Shown here piece after piece: positions 50,001 through 60,124 of a stretch of DNA of 64,000 nucleotides. The first letter of the stretch is position 1. Every line of letters begins with the position of its first letter. The position numbers and the translations under genes are program-made. Source of the stretch: Muricea muricata (taxonomy: Eukaryota; Cnidaria; Anthozoa; Malacalcyonacea; Plexauridae); contig OY979725.1 in NCBI GenBank assembly GCA_963855995.1, positions 1,426,001-1,490,000 on the forward strand, given 5' to 3'. The notes below the pieces were generated by a model, which worked only from the letters and a program-made list of their open reading frames with translations, was not told the origin of the DNA and made no database searches.

Positions 50001-50888
50001 CAAAATGATACAACGTCAGTGTGGTGGGTACAATTATAGAATACCTGGCCGCATAGGATTAGGGTAAGAGTTAGGGTTTGGGTCAGAGTTAATGTTAGGG
50101 TTTTGAACTGGCCAGGTATTCTATAATTTCTCCTTGTGGTGGATGGGAAATTACAATACACTTGTTTAGGACACTGGAACAAGTGTGCCAAACTGCTTAC
50201 CTAGTGATTTATATGGAGCAAAACTTCCGTTTAATTTTCTATTAACTGTGACATGTAGCAGTCAAAACTGTAAGCATCCAAAGTCAAGTACAATGAACTT
50301 ACTTGAACTGCAGACATTTATTAATCTCTTTTTTTAAATGTGTGATCTCATACAGCAAGTTCTGCAGTTGCAGATGGAGATTATCAACCTCTTGTTTGGC
50401 CTGGAAATACAAAGGATATATTTACCAGAGAGTAAAATACTAAAATGGAATTGAAATAAACAAGGGCAAGGTTTAATCGAACCACATATGACTACCTCTT
50501 GTGTTTTCTCCCTTGCTTGCTTATTCCGTATTTGAGAAGAACGATTGCATTTCTTGAGAGTGACAAATGACAGGAGACATTGCATTTTGAGACTGTCAAG
50601 TTTGGGATCCTGTGTGTTCTTCGCTTTGAGCGCCTTTATTTGATCAAACAAACTTTGCATAGTCCGACATGCCTTTCTATACTTCTCTACATCTCTATTG
50701 GACGGACTTTTCACTTCACTTCCACTAGTAGAGCTGCTAGTACTTGATATACTAGTTGTAGAAGCTGTCCTGTGTCTGGACAATTTAGATTCATCTTCGG
50801 TACTAACGCTTGACTTATTGAGCTTTTTCACGGTCTGTGGTGAAGAGGTTGACGTATCAGATGAAGTGCGAGATCTCTTTGCTCTCAT
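41003..50888 (-). CDS. THOC5: THO complex subunit 5 (THOC5)
   Basis: Exons: 50496-50888 (ATG), 50303-50400, 49070-49136, 48900-48973, 48111-48191, 47704-47786, 47054-47103, 46100-46168, 45143-45213, 44655-44754, 44419-44530, 43855-43956, 43389-43494, 42944-43055, 42759-42862, 42096-42183, 41826-41935, 41427-41519, 41087-41172, 41003-41033 (TAA). About 676 residues against about 683 in human THOC5. Conserved segments include [93 protein letters not shown] and [22 protein letters not shown]5 is a TREX subunit that couples transcription to mRNA export and helps recruit the export receptor. The N-terminus is Ser/Thr-rich with KRSR-type basic residues. All junctions agree in phase except exon 48900-48973 to 48111-48191, where a short exon of about 15 codons seems missed. 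Confidence 0.9.
42271..42680. mobile_element. Fold-back MITE family F1, copy 1
   Basis: Near-complete inverted repeat: CAATGGACCGATTGCATTAT at the left, its inverse at the right, and paired inner blocks (GCAAAGTTTGCGAATTTTGT / CAAAATTTGC, GAAGAGCATCCTAAAATTAG / inverse) around a short loop near 42475. In the THOC5 intron between exons 42096-42183 and 42759-42862. Non-coding. Confidence 0.8.
44160..44365. mobile_element. Two inverted SINE-like halves
   Basis: Minus-strand B-box AAGTTCGAAACCC (about 44252-44264) and plus-strand B-box AGGTTCGATTCC (about 44285-44296) lie back to back. Each is followed by a matching tail: GGTCAAACATATTTTTCAGC outward on one side, GGTCAGGCATATTTATCAGC on the other, then ACCACAAACAT on both. 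Reads as two copies of one tRNA-derived SINE in opposite orientation, in a THOC5 intron. Confidence 0.55.
45326..45582. mobile_element. MITE family F2, copy 2
   Basis: Complete copy with inverted ends TTCTCTTAATTTAAAAGATT and GAATCGTTTGAATTAAGAGA (imperfect). Body closely matches 36776-37025. In the THOC5 intron between exons 45143-45213 and 46100-46168. Confidence 0.8.
45635..46080. mobile_element. Inverted-repeat element, GAGGGTGGTAAAGGG ends
   Basis: Left end GAGGGTGGTAAAGGG, right end CCCTTTACCACCCTC, flanked by TAGTTT at 45629-45634 and 46081-46086 (6-bp target duplication). Inside, GTGAA-rich motifs (CGTGAAATGTGATT, GTGAAACGTGATCC) recur in both halves. The element ends 19 bp before the THOC5 exon 46100-46168 donor side. 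Confidence 0.75.
46269..46650. mobile_element. Fold-back MITE family F1, copy 2
   Basis: Inverted ends CCTTTTACATGAAATTTTGA and its inverse, with inner blocks shared with 42271-42680 (GAGCATCCTAAGTTTAGTAA; AAATTTTGTATA...TTTGTATTACG). Also in a THOC5 intron. The outermost bases differ from copy 1, so the true boundary may lie slightly outside. Confidence 0.75.
46701..47010. mobile_element. MITE with 35-bp perfect TIRs and 8-bp TSD GTTTATAC
   Basis: Starts CATTGATCTGAATAATACTG, ends with its inverse. GTTTATAC is present at 46693-46700 and 47011-47018. A second internal palindrome, CACAGATTACTATTGTACAA and on, lies at 46745-46776. hAT-like by duplication length, though the ends are CATTG. In the THOC5 intron, 36 bp from the TSD to exon 47054-47103. 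Confidence 0.85.
47296..47480. mobile_element. Near-perfect hairpin, about 79-bp arms, 26-bp loop
   Basis: Left arm 47296-47374 begins ACAAATAGATTTCG and ends GAAGAACAAAAAGT; right arm 47401-47480 is its inverse with only a few differences. Includes GTACTGTAATAGATCACAGA paired with TCTGTGATCTATTACAGTAC. Non-coding; probably a MITE. Confidence 0.8.
48340..48600 (-). mobile_element. tRNA-derived SINE (candidate)
   Basis: Minus strand: A-box-like TAGTGGTGAAACCACTCG, B-box-like GGGTTCCGAGTTTGATCC, a unique body of about 150 bp, and an A-rich end (CTAAAAAAATAAGAAATAAA) at the left edge. Composition and layout fit a tRNA-head SINE inserted in a THOC5 intron. Confidence 0.55.
49450..49704. mobile_element. 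PIF/Harbinger-like MITE, TTA target duplication
   Basis: Ends GGGACTGGTCATAAAGTATG and the imperfect inverse CATACTTTACGACCAGCCCC region, flanked by TTA at 49447-49449 and 49705-49707. G-rich left side and C-rich right side; repeated GGGTGGGTCAT motifs inside. In the THOC5 intron between exons 49070-49136 and 50303-50400. Confidence 0.75.
50028..50134. mobile_element. MITE with telomere-like TTAGGG tract (8-bp TSD TGTGGTGG)
   Basis: Only 107 bp: AATTATAGAATACCTGGCC at the left and its inverse at the right enclose GATTAGGGTAAGAGTTAGGG-like DNA. TGTGGTGG occurs at 50020-50027 and 50135-50142. Relative of 24943-25297 in opposite orientation. In a THOC5 intron. Confidence 0.75.
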
Positions 50889-53759
50889 TTTGAAGTTATG
50901 TCGATTGAAAAACTTAAAATTTCTTTAAAAAACTACTTAATTTAACCCGCCATGTTGCCATGAAGTGCAAAACTGTAATTATCAAGCGATGTACTGTTTG
51001 GTACTGTAATATCCCTCACACCACAGATGGCTCCTATCTCTATGTCCTAAGGGGCGTAATTAGTTTAGTTGTGCAATGTATTTAATATTAATGGCATGTG
51101 ATAAAATGCATAATTTTAAAATAAAATTTACTTGTCCAATGCCCAGATTGCGACTTTTACCCTGATGTCCTGGAGAGTCATATAAATAGGGCAGGGCTTT
51201 AATATAGGTCGCAAAAATCGCTTCCATTTCACTTCAAGGACTAACCAACCTAGTCTAATTACGCAATTTTCAGTTTTAAAGGCACCCCAATATTAAAGTC
51301 TACTGCAAACGTGCTTTCTCATTTGACATTAAATTTACATGTAATGACATGCATGCAAAGTTATGCCAGAGCGAGAGGAAACTCTTTTTTTAAAAGTATG
51401 TACGATGCCTACAGTGTACTGAATTTTGTCAAAACACGTCTTCAGAGACGCCCTTATTTTGTTAACGTCTGCTTACATTTATACTACTGTACAAATATCC
51501 AACCTGTAAAAAAGTTTATTGTTTTTTCATTTCTTTGCAGAGACATGATCATTGTGCAGAGGCAATGCGCACGTTTGCTTACGCTTTACAGATATTTTAC
51601 AACACTGTTTCTCACAATATAGCTGAAGTCATTTTGCAGCCACGAAAATGACTGCGTCTGTCCTTAAACACTACTGGTAATAAATAGTCCTCTTCAGTCT
51701 TTCTCAATAAATAATCTCAACCATCATTAGTAAAGTCAAGAAAGCAAAGAAAACAAAAGCCAAGTGTAAAAAGTGGAAAAAAGACATCGTAAAATTTAGC
51801 GTAATCCTGAGCTACTGTAAACAAACGCACCATTGTAGTTCTTCATGGCTCTACGTAGACCTAATAAAATCCTAAAAAGCTAAAAATTTACAATTTGCGT
51901 GGTTGTCCTACCTTCTATACAGTGTTTCAGAAAAAATGTCACGGTGAGAAAGTAACACTAAAATCACTTTGTTTAGAAGAAATGAAACAAAAAGTCAGGA
52001 ATGCTGCCTAGCCTGCCTGTAAATATCGGCTGCTTTCGTTTAGATTAAAGAGAAAAATAAAGGCATTCATTCTTCCAAGCTCTGTATTTTACAAAAATAA
52101 ATTTTGGGGAAAGTTACACTTAAAACGCAGCTATTTTGTTTGATACCAACAGGGTTAGTGCTCATTTTGTAGCAATCACATGTTGGCAGCTGCCTTTTAA
52201 CAGAGTTTGGAAATTGAGAAAAAATCATGGTTCAAAACAAAAGGCAATATTTCTGTTTACAATAACAAAATACCATAATAACGTTCGGCTTTGAAAAGAT
52301 CTTTATGAAGAAAGAATAAAGAGACAATGTAAAACCTAGTCGTGAATTGAGAGCATACCTATGTAATTATGTAATACCTACGACAGTTATTATAACTACC
52401 AATATAACAAGCAAATTATAGCCACAAGGATGGCGTCAATGCCTCGAATAATTGCTTCAGATTATTTGCGTAATATCGGAAAATTACCACGATTTCTTCA
52501 ACTTCTATACATCGTTTGGGTTAACTTCGACCGTGACTTTCGTGTACAGCGGTCTTTCGTCCGTTTTCAGTATTTTGTACTTCAAGGAGTTAAGGCCGTC
52601 AGTCGCCATTCGCTCTACGGAACTTTTAAGTTTCTGAAATCTACAAAAAAGACATTTAGCTACACTTTAAAGACTGGATAATATAGCTAATTCAATAAGG
52701 TTGTCCTTTCAAAAGCGTAAACTGTAAACAATTAGCGCGCAAGGGCTGACGGGATATTGTTTATTTTCACCTCCAAACTCGGAATTATTTATTTGAAACA
52801 GCATCGACGACAGAAGCTTATGACGGGAAATTTACTTGCTACAAACTTAATTCCCCGAGTACCAGGGCCGAAATACGAAGATATGAACATTATTTTCAGT
52901 TGTTTCATAGTTCACAGGTTACGCTATTGGAAAGACTTAATTGAAATAGCTGTATATCTTAATAACTGGAATTTCATGTAGTTACTACTCCATTTACAAT
53001 AATTTTCTAATGAACAACGACTCCTGCCCAGCGTTGAGGAGAATAAACACCAACCTTGCCGGATCAGCTTTGCTGCTCTCGTGGTATTTCCTGATCATCT
53101 TGTATCTTCCAACTTTTGTACCAGGTCGCGTTAATTTGAAATGCTTTGCAGTTATCCTAATAAAACGAAGGGAGTTTTTAAAAAAACATGACCAGAAATC
53201 ACGAAATTCCATGACCAGAATTCCATCCTTATTTCAATGTCTTGCAGTGCCTTGTAACAGACTTATGATCAGTACCAGAATGTGTTTGCATGGCTTACGA
53301 TAGCTTGTGAAGCCTGCTCATGATCGCTATCACGCGCTTGCCACTTAAATTGTTCAAGCGGGGTTTACTCTAGCCTATAATTAATTCTAAAACATAAAAA
53401 TAATTCAGAGCAAGGGAATTATCGTTCAGCTGCGTTGTTTATTTACACCACTTTGCTTGATCACCAGACCGCGTTGGCTATTACACTCGCCCTATGTGGT
53501 TTAAATTATTTACCCGTTTTCAACAGAATGAGCTTTAAAAAATAGTTGAAGAATATAAACCACTAAAAATCGTAGATGTGTAGCCAGGATTAGACATAAA
53601 TGAAAAAGGTGAGACGTTCTCTGACTAAAATATATTTATTTGTTTACGAGCTTTTTTATAATGATTTATAAACTGTGAAAGTGTCAAATGAAGCTAGATA
53701 TGACGTGTATACATGTGCACTGTGAAATACGATAAGGTGATACTATGTTTTCTTTATTA
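50889..53759. other. Intergenic, upstream of THOC5; no gene recognised
   Basis: Should include the THOC5 promoter close to 50,900-51,200. Open frames at 51311-51622 and 52430-52681 (plus) show no domain and no splice-consistent partner; the second (83 codons, MASMPRIIASDYLRNIG start) is the least unlikely. No RNA gene or structured repeat seen. Confidence 0.45.
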
Positions 53760-54013
53760 AGACTGTACATTGTCGAGGAAGCGGTTTTGAGTTGTTATCG
53801 GCATTCCTCCCTTTGGCTGTATGTCATGATTCTAGTGTTAGGCGACTACGGAAATTCCCTGTGTCAATGATTTTCGTGCTGTCGAAATCAATTACATGAT
53901 CATTGTCCCATACATGTTTCGCGCTGTTTGAACCATTATTATGTTTCTTAACGTTTCTGATGTGTTCAGCCTTTCTTGTTTTCAGAGATCTGCCTGTTTC
54001 CCCTAAATACAGG
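53760..54013 (-). pseudogene. Penelope-like element fragment (GIY-YIG nuclease end), broken
   Basis: Minus frame from about 54013 reads CLYLGETGRSLKTRKAEHI, then NNGSNSAKHVWDNDHVIDF, then FRSRLTLES, which is the GIY-YIG endonuclease domain typical of Penelope-like retroelements (Y-x-GET-x-R). The N-terminal part carrying GIY is absent: upstream sequence is the repeat shared with 55.3 and 57.0 kb. Translation is stopped by TGA where the family usually has Trp after LES, and homologous-looking sequence (ADNNSKPLPRQ) continues beyond it. No reverse transcriptase is seen. Confidence 0.75.
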
Positions 54014-54047
54014 CAGATATTTGAAAACAAGAAAAGCAAATGATAAC

Positions 54048-54162
54048 AATGGCAATAGTGGCTACCTGGTCGTAATTCAACCACAATCAGTGCAACAGCA
54101 GAGCATCACGTATATATATACAAATCGGTGACACTACAGTAGCACCGATTTGTATATATATA
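54048..54162. repeat. Inverted fragment of the 55.3/57.0-kb repeat plus a palindrome
   Basis: 54048-54108 is the inverse of the start of the 55340 and 56990 repeats (GCTCTGCTGTTGCA...GTGGTTGAATTACGACC). Next, GTATATATATACAAATCGGT and its inverse ACCGATTTGTATATATATAC form a palindrome at 54110-54164; the second arm recurs at 56968-56987. Confidence 0.75.
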
Positions 54163-55335
54163 CAGGGGGAGGACCGAAAAAAGTGGCCCCCTATGAAGAT
54201 AGGGTTTTTAGACTATAATTGTGTAAAGCGTGCGGAAAACGTAGAGAAATTCATAAACAGGACTGTACAATTACCAAACATGACCGAAGGACTAACACTT
54301 TTGAACCTCAAGTGTAATTTTCATCACACAAACAGATAAATAATAGTATGTTTTGTGATTAAATTGAATAGTTCAAATGGCTTCCCATCAACCGTTGCTG
54401 CAGTTGTTTGGCGGTATTAAAAACGTTTTCACGTAATGAACACGTTAACAACTCAACATTACGTCACATTTGTACAATTTACAATGCCATTGTCACATTA
54501 ACTTAATTTCTCGTTATCGTGTTGTGTCTTATTTTCAGTACTTTGTTGGCATTCCCTTCGATTTAATAACAGCTTTGCATCTACTACCCATGCTCTCCAC
54601 AAGTTTTTTCAAGTATTCGTCATTTATTTCGTTCCATGCAGTTTTAAGAATTTGGAAAAGTTCATCTTCATTCTTTGGTTTTCTATTTTTGGTCTTACGA
54701 TTCAATTCAGACCATAAATTTTCAATAGGGTTTAAATCTGGTGACTGAGCTGGCCATCGCATGACATCAATCTTCTTATTTGCAAGATATTTGGAAACAA
54801 CTCCACTTGTGTGTTTGGGATCGTTGCGATCGTTGAACTTTTCCAAATTCTTAAAACTGCATGGAACGAAATAAATGACGAATACTTGAAAAAACTTGTG
54901 GAGTGCATGGGTAGTAGATGCAAAGCTGTTATTAAATCGAAGGGAATGCCAACAAAGTACTGAAAATAAGACACAACACGATAACGAGAAATTAAGTTAA
55001 TGTGACAATGGCATTGTAAATTGTACAAATGTGACGTAATGTTGAGTTGTTAACGTGTTCATTACGTGAAAACGTTTTTAATACCGCCAAACAACTGCAG
55101 CAACGGTTGATGGGAAGCCATTTGAACTGTTCAATTTAATCACAAAACATACTATTATTTATCTGTTTGTGTGATGAAAATTACACTTGAGGTTCAAAAG
55201 TGTTAGTCCTTCGGTCATGTTTGGTAATTGTACAGTCCTGTTTATGAATTTCTCTACGTTTTCCGCACGCTTTACAAAATTATAGTCTAAAAACCCTATC
55301 TTCATAGGGGGCCACTTTTTTCGGTCCTCCCCCTG
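54163..55335. mobile_element. Palindromic Tc1/mariner-derived element, TA target duplication
   Basis: Ends CAGGGGGAGGACCGAAAAAA and its inverse, flanked by TA at 54161-54162 and 55336-55337. Arms of about 502 bp (54163-54664 and 54834-55335) are near-identical inverses around a unique centre of 169 bp. The left arm plus centre encode, on minus, the C-terminal third of a Tc1/mariner transposase (NDPKHTSG and PAQSPDLNPIENLW, the second and third catalytic-motif regions). The first catalytic Asp and the DNA-binding N-terminus are missing, replaced by the inverted arm. Non-autonomous. Confidence 0.9.
54535..54846 (-). pseudogene. Truncated Tc1/mariner transposase (C-terminal 103 residues)
   Basis: Open frame begins at the palindrome junction and carries NDPKHTSG, then RWPAQSPDLNPIENLWSELN, then a charged tail to a stop at 54535. 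These are the later DDE-domain motifs; an intact transposase would be about 340 residues. Its tail is repeated, inverted, in the right arm (54732-55028 region on the opposite sense). It cannot be a full enzyme. Confidence 0.85.
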
Positions 55336-55339
55336 TACG

Positions 55340-55983
55340 TCATGCTCTGCTGTTGCACTAATTGTGGTTGAATTACGACCAGCTAGCCACTACTGCCATG
55401 CGCACATGCATCTATATATAGGCTGCTGTTATTAACGTGCTGTATAAGTTTTATCATCAACATCAAAATATAATTTGCGTGATCATTTATGCAATCAGTG
55501 AACAACATTTCCATTTATTTAATACTTATCTCTGTAGTGCCTCAGCGACATTAGATTTAAATAGTGATCTGTTTTGTTCAATGATGTATATTGAACGCCT
55601 AAAGCTGGGTCATTAAATTTGGAAATGTATGTTTGATCAGAAGTTACAAGGTCTTCTCTGAGTATAAGAGAAGGCTGATTTCAACACACATTTATTTTTC
55701 AAATGTTTTATTGCTTACAAAAGTATTGGATTTTAAAATTCGTAGCACCAGAAACCTACTGTATGCTCAAGTTGTGATCTTACCCATTTTTGTTATTTGT
55801 GATATTGCAAAAGACTCAATTGGATTTACTTAGAATAATTACACTCAAAAGCAACTTCAAGATCTTCCTCGACAGAGTATGATTAAATATTATTCGATGA
55901 AATGCGAACAAAAGCTCGCGAATGGCTTCGAATAACTTTGATTTAATCTAGCGTGTATATGTATAATAAATCTTAACCCAGTG
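55340..55983. repeat. 645-bp direct repeat, copy 1
   Basis: From TCATGCTCTGCTGTTGCA to TTTAATCTAGCGTGTATAT, closely matching 56990-57674 with scattered substitutions and short indels. No coding content. Begins immediately after the Tc1-derived element. Confidence 0.85.
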
Positions 55984-56689
55984 AAAGTGGTAACTAACAT
56001 AGAAAGTGGTAACTAACATAGTCTGGTGGTAAAGACAATGTGTGTCCCTTCAGAGTCAATCACTGAGTCCGGGAACAATACCTGCCTTTGATAAAAATCG
56101 TTTTGGCTTTGGTCAGTTTTAAGAATTAAGCATAGGCTAGAAGAACGTATAGACAACTCAAACCAACTTGCCGAAGCCTCATAACCAACGTAATGCAGTG
56201 GTCAAATACAAATTACTCAACAAAAGTGGGTAGGATAAATTCCTACCCTTGCCATGCATTAAATAGTTTTCGTCTTGTGTAAGAATTATAACCGTTTCCA
56301 AAGTATCTTCTCGTCTATTTTGCAAACCCCTCTAGAAAAAAATTCGTCAAAATTTGACAACTTCTTTTTATCATACAGTCTGATAAAGAAAAATTTTTAT
56401 TTCCTTGTTAACCGCACTGGCAAAATTTTTGGTAAATGGAGAAAATAAAAGTTCTAAAAAATCGTCGAAAAAAATGAACAAAAAACCGTGCTCAAAATGC
56501 TATAGTTTTTCTTAACGGTGGGAACCATCTTTTTTCGCGAAAAAACCCCAAATAAATAATTGAAAAGAATTACGCTCTACCACTTACATTAGGGCTATTG
56601 AAAAGCGTCATAAGAGATTGTACGCCAGCGTAATCAATTTAAATTAAAAAGTTCCAAAAGGTGTCAGGAATTCTCCCACCTTCGAAGGA

Positions 56690-56989
56690 TTAGCCTTGGA
56701 ATGGTATAACGATGGTAAAAAGGACCAGGTATTGTAATAAAAGTTTCCCACACGGATTGCGCGCACGGATGGCTTCGCACAATTGGCTTCGACAAGTGAC
56801 CCAATGCGGATGTCTAACCGACAACGGCACCGAATCGACTCCCTCAACCGTCTGTATCATGACTCCACCACCTCTGGTTCGAAATGTAGGGGAGGGTAGG
56901 AGCGGCCCCCAGGCCGTGAGTGCTAAGACCCTGTATCTTCGGATCAGACCATCAAGATATAGTATCACCGATTTGTATATATATACCTC
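56690..56989. other. GC-richer insert-like block ahead of repeat copy 2
   Basis: 56,700-56,960 stands out as GC-richer than its AT-rich surroundings, with CGAAATGTAGGGGAGGGTAG and CCCCCAGGCCGTGAG. Both strands have open frames of about 90-120 codons but no domain is recognised. It ends with the ACCGATTTGTATATATATAC arm seen at 54.1 kb. Probably part of a retroelement (same neighbourhood as the Penelope-like fragment), uncertain. Confidence 0.4.
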
Positions 56990-57674
56990 ATGCTCTGCTG
57001 TTGCAGTGATTGTGGTTGAATTACGACCGGGTAGGCACTATTGCCATGCGCACATGCATCCATGTATAGGATGCTGTTATTAACGTGCTGTATAAGTTTT
57101 ATCATAAACATCAAAATATAATTTGCGTGATCATTTATACAATCAGTGAACGACATTTCCATTTATTTAATACTTATCGTCTCTGTAGTGCCTCAGCAAT
57201 AATGTTGTTCTTCGACATTAGATTTGAATAGTGATCTGTTTAGTTCAATGATATATATTGAACGCCTATAGCTAGGTCATTATATTTGGAAAAGTATGTT
57301 TGATCAGAATTTACAAGGTCTTCTCCGAGTATAAGAGAAGGCTGATTTCAACACACATTTATTTTTCAAATGTTTTATTACTCACAAAAATATAGGCTTT
57401 TAAAATTCGTAGCACCAGAAACCTACTACATGCTCAAGTTTTGACCTTACCCATTTTTGTTATTTGTGATATTGCAAAAGACTCAATTGGATTTATTTAG
57501 AAATAAATTTGTACATAATTTAAAAATGTAATTACACTCAAAAGCAACTTCAAGGTCTTCCTCGACAGAGTATGATTAAATATTATTCGATGAAATGCGA
57601 ATAAAAGCTCGCGAATGGGTTCAAATAACTTTGAATTAATCTAGCGTGTATATTTATAATAATTCTTACCCCAG
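56990..57674. repeat. 645-bp direct repeat, copy 2
   Basis: Second copy of 55340-55983 in the same orientation; contains a short extra stretch around 57500 (AAATTTGTACATAATTTAAA). Confidence 0.85.
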
Positions 57675-60116
57675 ACAAAAGCCTATGGGGTTTGTGACAA
57701 GGGGAAGATTTGACCAAAAACTCGTTGACTTGAGACATTTTGCATTGGCCACTAGACGGCCAGAAATGAGGGACATTTGAACTGCGCATATTCGCGCATA
57801 CACAAACAAACATGGCGGACGTGCTATAGTAAAATCAGATATTATTTCAGACAAAATTTGTTCAAAAACCAACAACTGAAACCAAGGAATGGTTACTAAG
57901 CTAAACGCGATCAAAGGTACTGGTAAGTAATTTCAACATGGCTTCCTTTTCTAACAAGAGTCAAAATATGAATATGGAAGATATTGGATGATATGGATTA
58001 GATATGGATGAGCTTTCTAATAATGAGGGCTTGAATATTCATGAATCGACGGAAAGTAGCGAGGTAAATAGAATTGGTAATATTTTTCCTGAGTACAGAC
58101 TGTACGACTACGTGGTTTGTTTATGAATTTCACCAGTTTAATATACGTACGGATATTGGATGATATTAATAATATTAAAATGGTGCGCGGAGTCGCAGAG
58201 ATACCAGATTTATTTCGAGTGTTGAACATGATATCCTAAGAGTGAGTGCAGCGAACGAGGGCATTTCCTAGCACCATGTATTTTTCTGTTTATTATATAA
58301 ACTACAGTGTTTTCTACTAATATAAAACATCCAGAAGCTATTAGTTGATTGTTTGAAAAGCGATAATTTTCACATGTCATAATCTCACATTTGAGATTAT
58401 CAATTTTATCAGTGCTGGAAATCTCTATGAAGCACTGTACTTTAAATAATAAGTATTGATAGACTATAGTCTGTCTAGTCACGAAGGTTAGTAATTCATT
58501 GCATGTAGTGATCATGTGATGGCAAACAGGCAGGTAAAAATTCGAGATTGTATTCAACCTACAATTATAGTCCTATATAAAACCCACAAGTAAGTCTCTT
58601 TTGACTTTATTTTGTAATCAGCCGGTATGGTCTGGAAAGTATGGCAACTAGCCACTCAAGAATTTTTGTTGTGTTCAGGTTTGCATACTTGGCTTAATAC
58701 TGAATATGGTGAATATGGCCAGTGCTAGGTATCTAACATGCACACTGAAGTGCATTTGACACAGGTTTGCACACTGTACATTTGAAATTTTTGAAACCTG
58801 AGATCTTGTTAAAAACAGCCATACTTTCCAGTCTAGGTCATCAGTCTACAGTATCTGACTGCCTATCAAAGTGGATTGTTTGTACTGCACAGCCAAGATA
58901 CAGTATTGGGCTGCAATTTTGATGTCTTCTAATAAATTTTCTATTAAATGTCTTCTATTAAATTGCCTATATTTTAGTCCCTATATATTTTCTATTAAGT
59001 ATTTTAAATCTCAGCACATAATCTTTCCAGTCTGGACTGCAGGTTCATAAACATGAAAATTTTCAAACAATCAACATTATTGATTTCTTGTGGGTACAAG
59101 ACTGTTGTTTGAAACATTTGAAAATGTGAAAATAATGCAACCGACTGTGGCTAGTTTGAAAATAAGCTAGTTAAGTGGACTATTTTTTATCACTCCCTGT
59201 ATACTATTCTTCTGCCCATGCCATCTTTTTGCAACATTCAGTAACTGTCTTATTAAGGTTAAGTTATCAGTATCTAGCCATCCACAGAAGTTTAATGTTT
59301 ATTTAATCAGAAATCTTTAGTAATGTTTGGTCACTATATACTTTGGAACTTCAGTATTAGTAGAGAATAGCCAACAATAAGTCTCACTCATGTTGGGACC
59401 TATATGTTTTTGTCTCCTTGGCTGTGACAATGCCATCATTCTAGCAGCTAAACCTGGGGCATAAAAAACGTTTGAAAAACTTCATGAGATTTAGTCTGTG
59501 CAGAGATTGTGCAGAATGGGAATATATGAGCATGCACCCCCCCCCCCCCCCCAATTATCAGTAATTAATATTTGATAATTATTTTTAGTCTCTGAGGCTG
59601 AGAAACAAATTCACACAATTGCCTGCATGGTAAATATTGTTTGGCTGGACCAACATTTCAGTCCTGTAAAGTATGCATTCACCAAAGGATCTGGCCTGCA
59701 CAGTCATATTTGGACAATTCAGTCATCCACGAAAATGCACAACATAAATTCCAACAAAACGTCTGGAAGCTGTTTTAGGAAAAGAAAGGAACTTTAAAAA
59801 GACACACAATGGATGTGCTGTAAAGCCATAGATTAAGGATAAACAGATGTGCAACTGGATACGTGCCAGTCTCTCATGTTCTATGCTAATATACGACGTC
59901 ATATCCACGAACCATGAAAGTGTTCATAAAATCGTCAATTAATTGACATTTCTCTTTCAAATTCGTTATAAACTTTGGCTTGTGTACTCGCCAGTATACT
60001 GCGCATATGACCTGGTTTTTGTTGGCAGCATGAGCATCAGTAAAATAAAAAGGGATAACGTTTCCAGTGAATTTTGCGAAAAAATGCTGAAAGAATTTTC
60101 TTTAAAATTTGTTTTT
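57675..60116. other. Intergenic, no gene recognised; C homopolymer
   Basis: AT-rich DNA with short unconvincing open frames. A run of 16 C bases lies at 59537-59552. A short open stretch at 60030-60117 (plus; SISKIKRDNVSSEF) is interrupted by the hAT-like insertion at 60125; I do not recognise the family. Confidence 0.45.
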
Positions 60117-60124
60117 GTTCCGAC

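Noticed and set aside
57583-57914. Minus-strand open frames of 76-82 codons
   Set aside because: Overlap the end of a dispersed repeat and show no domain.
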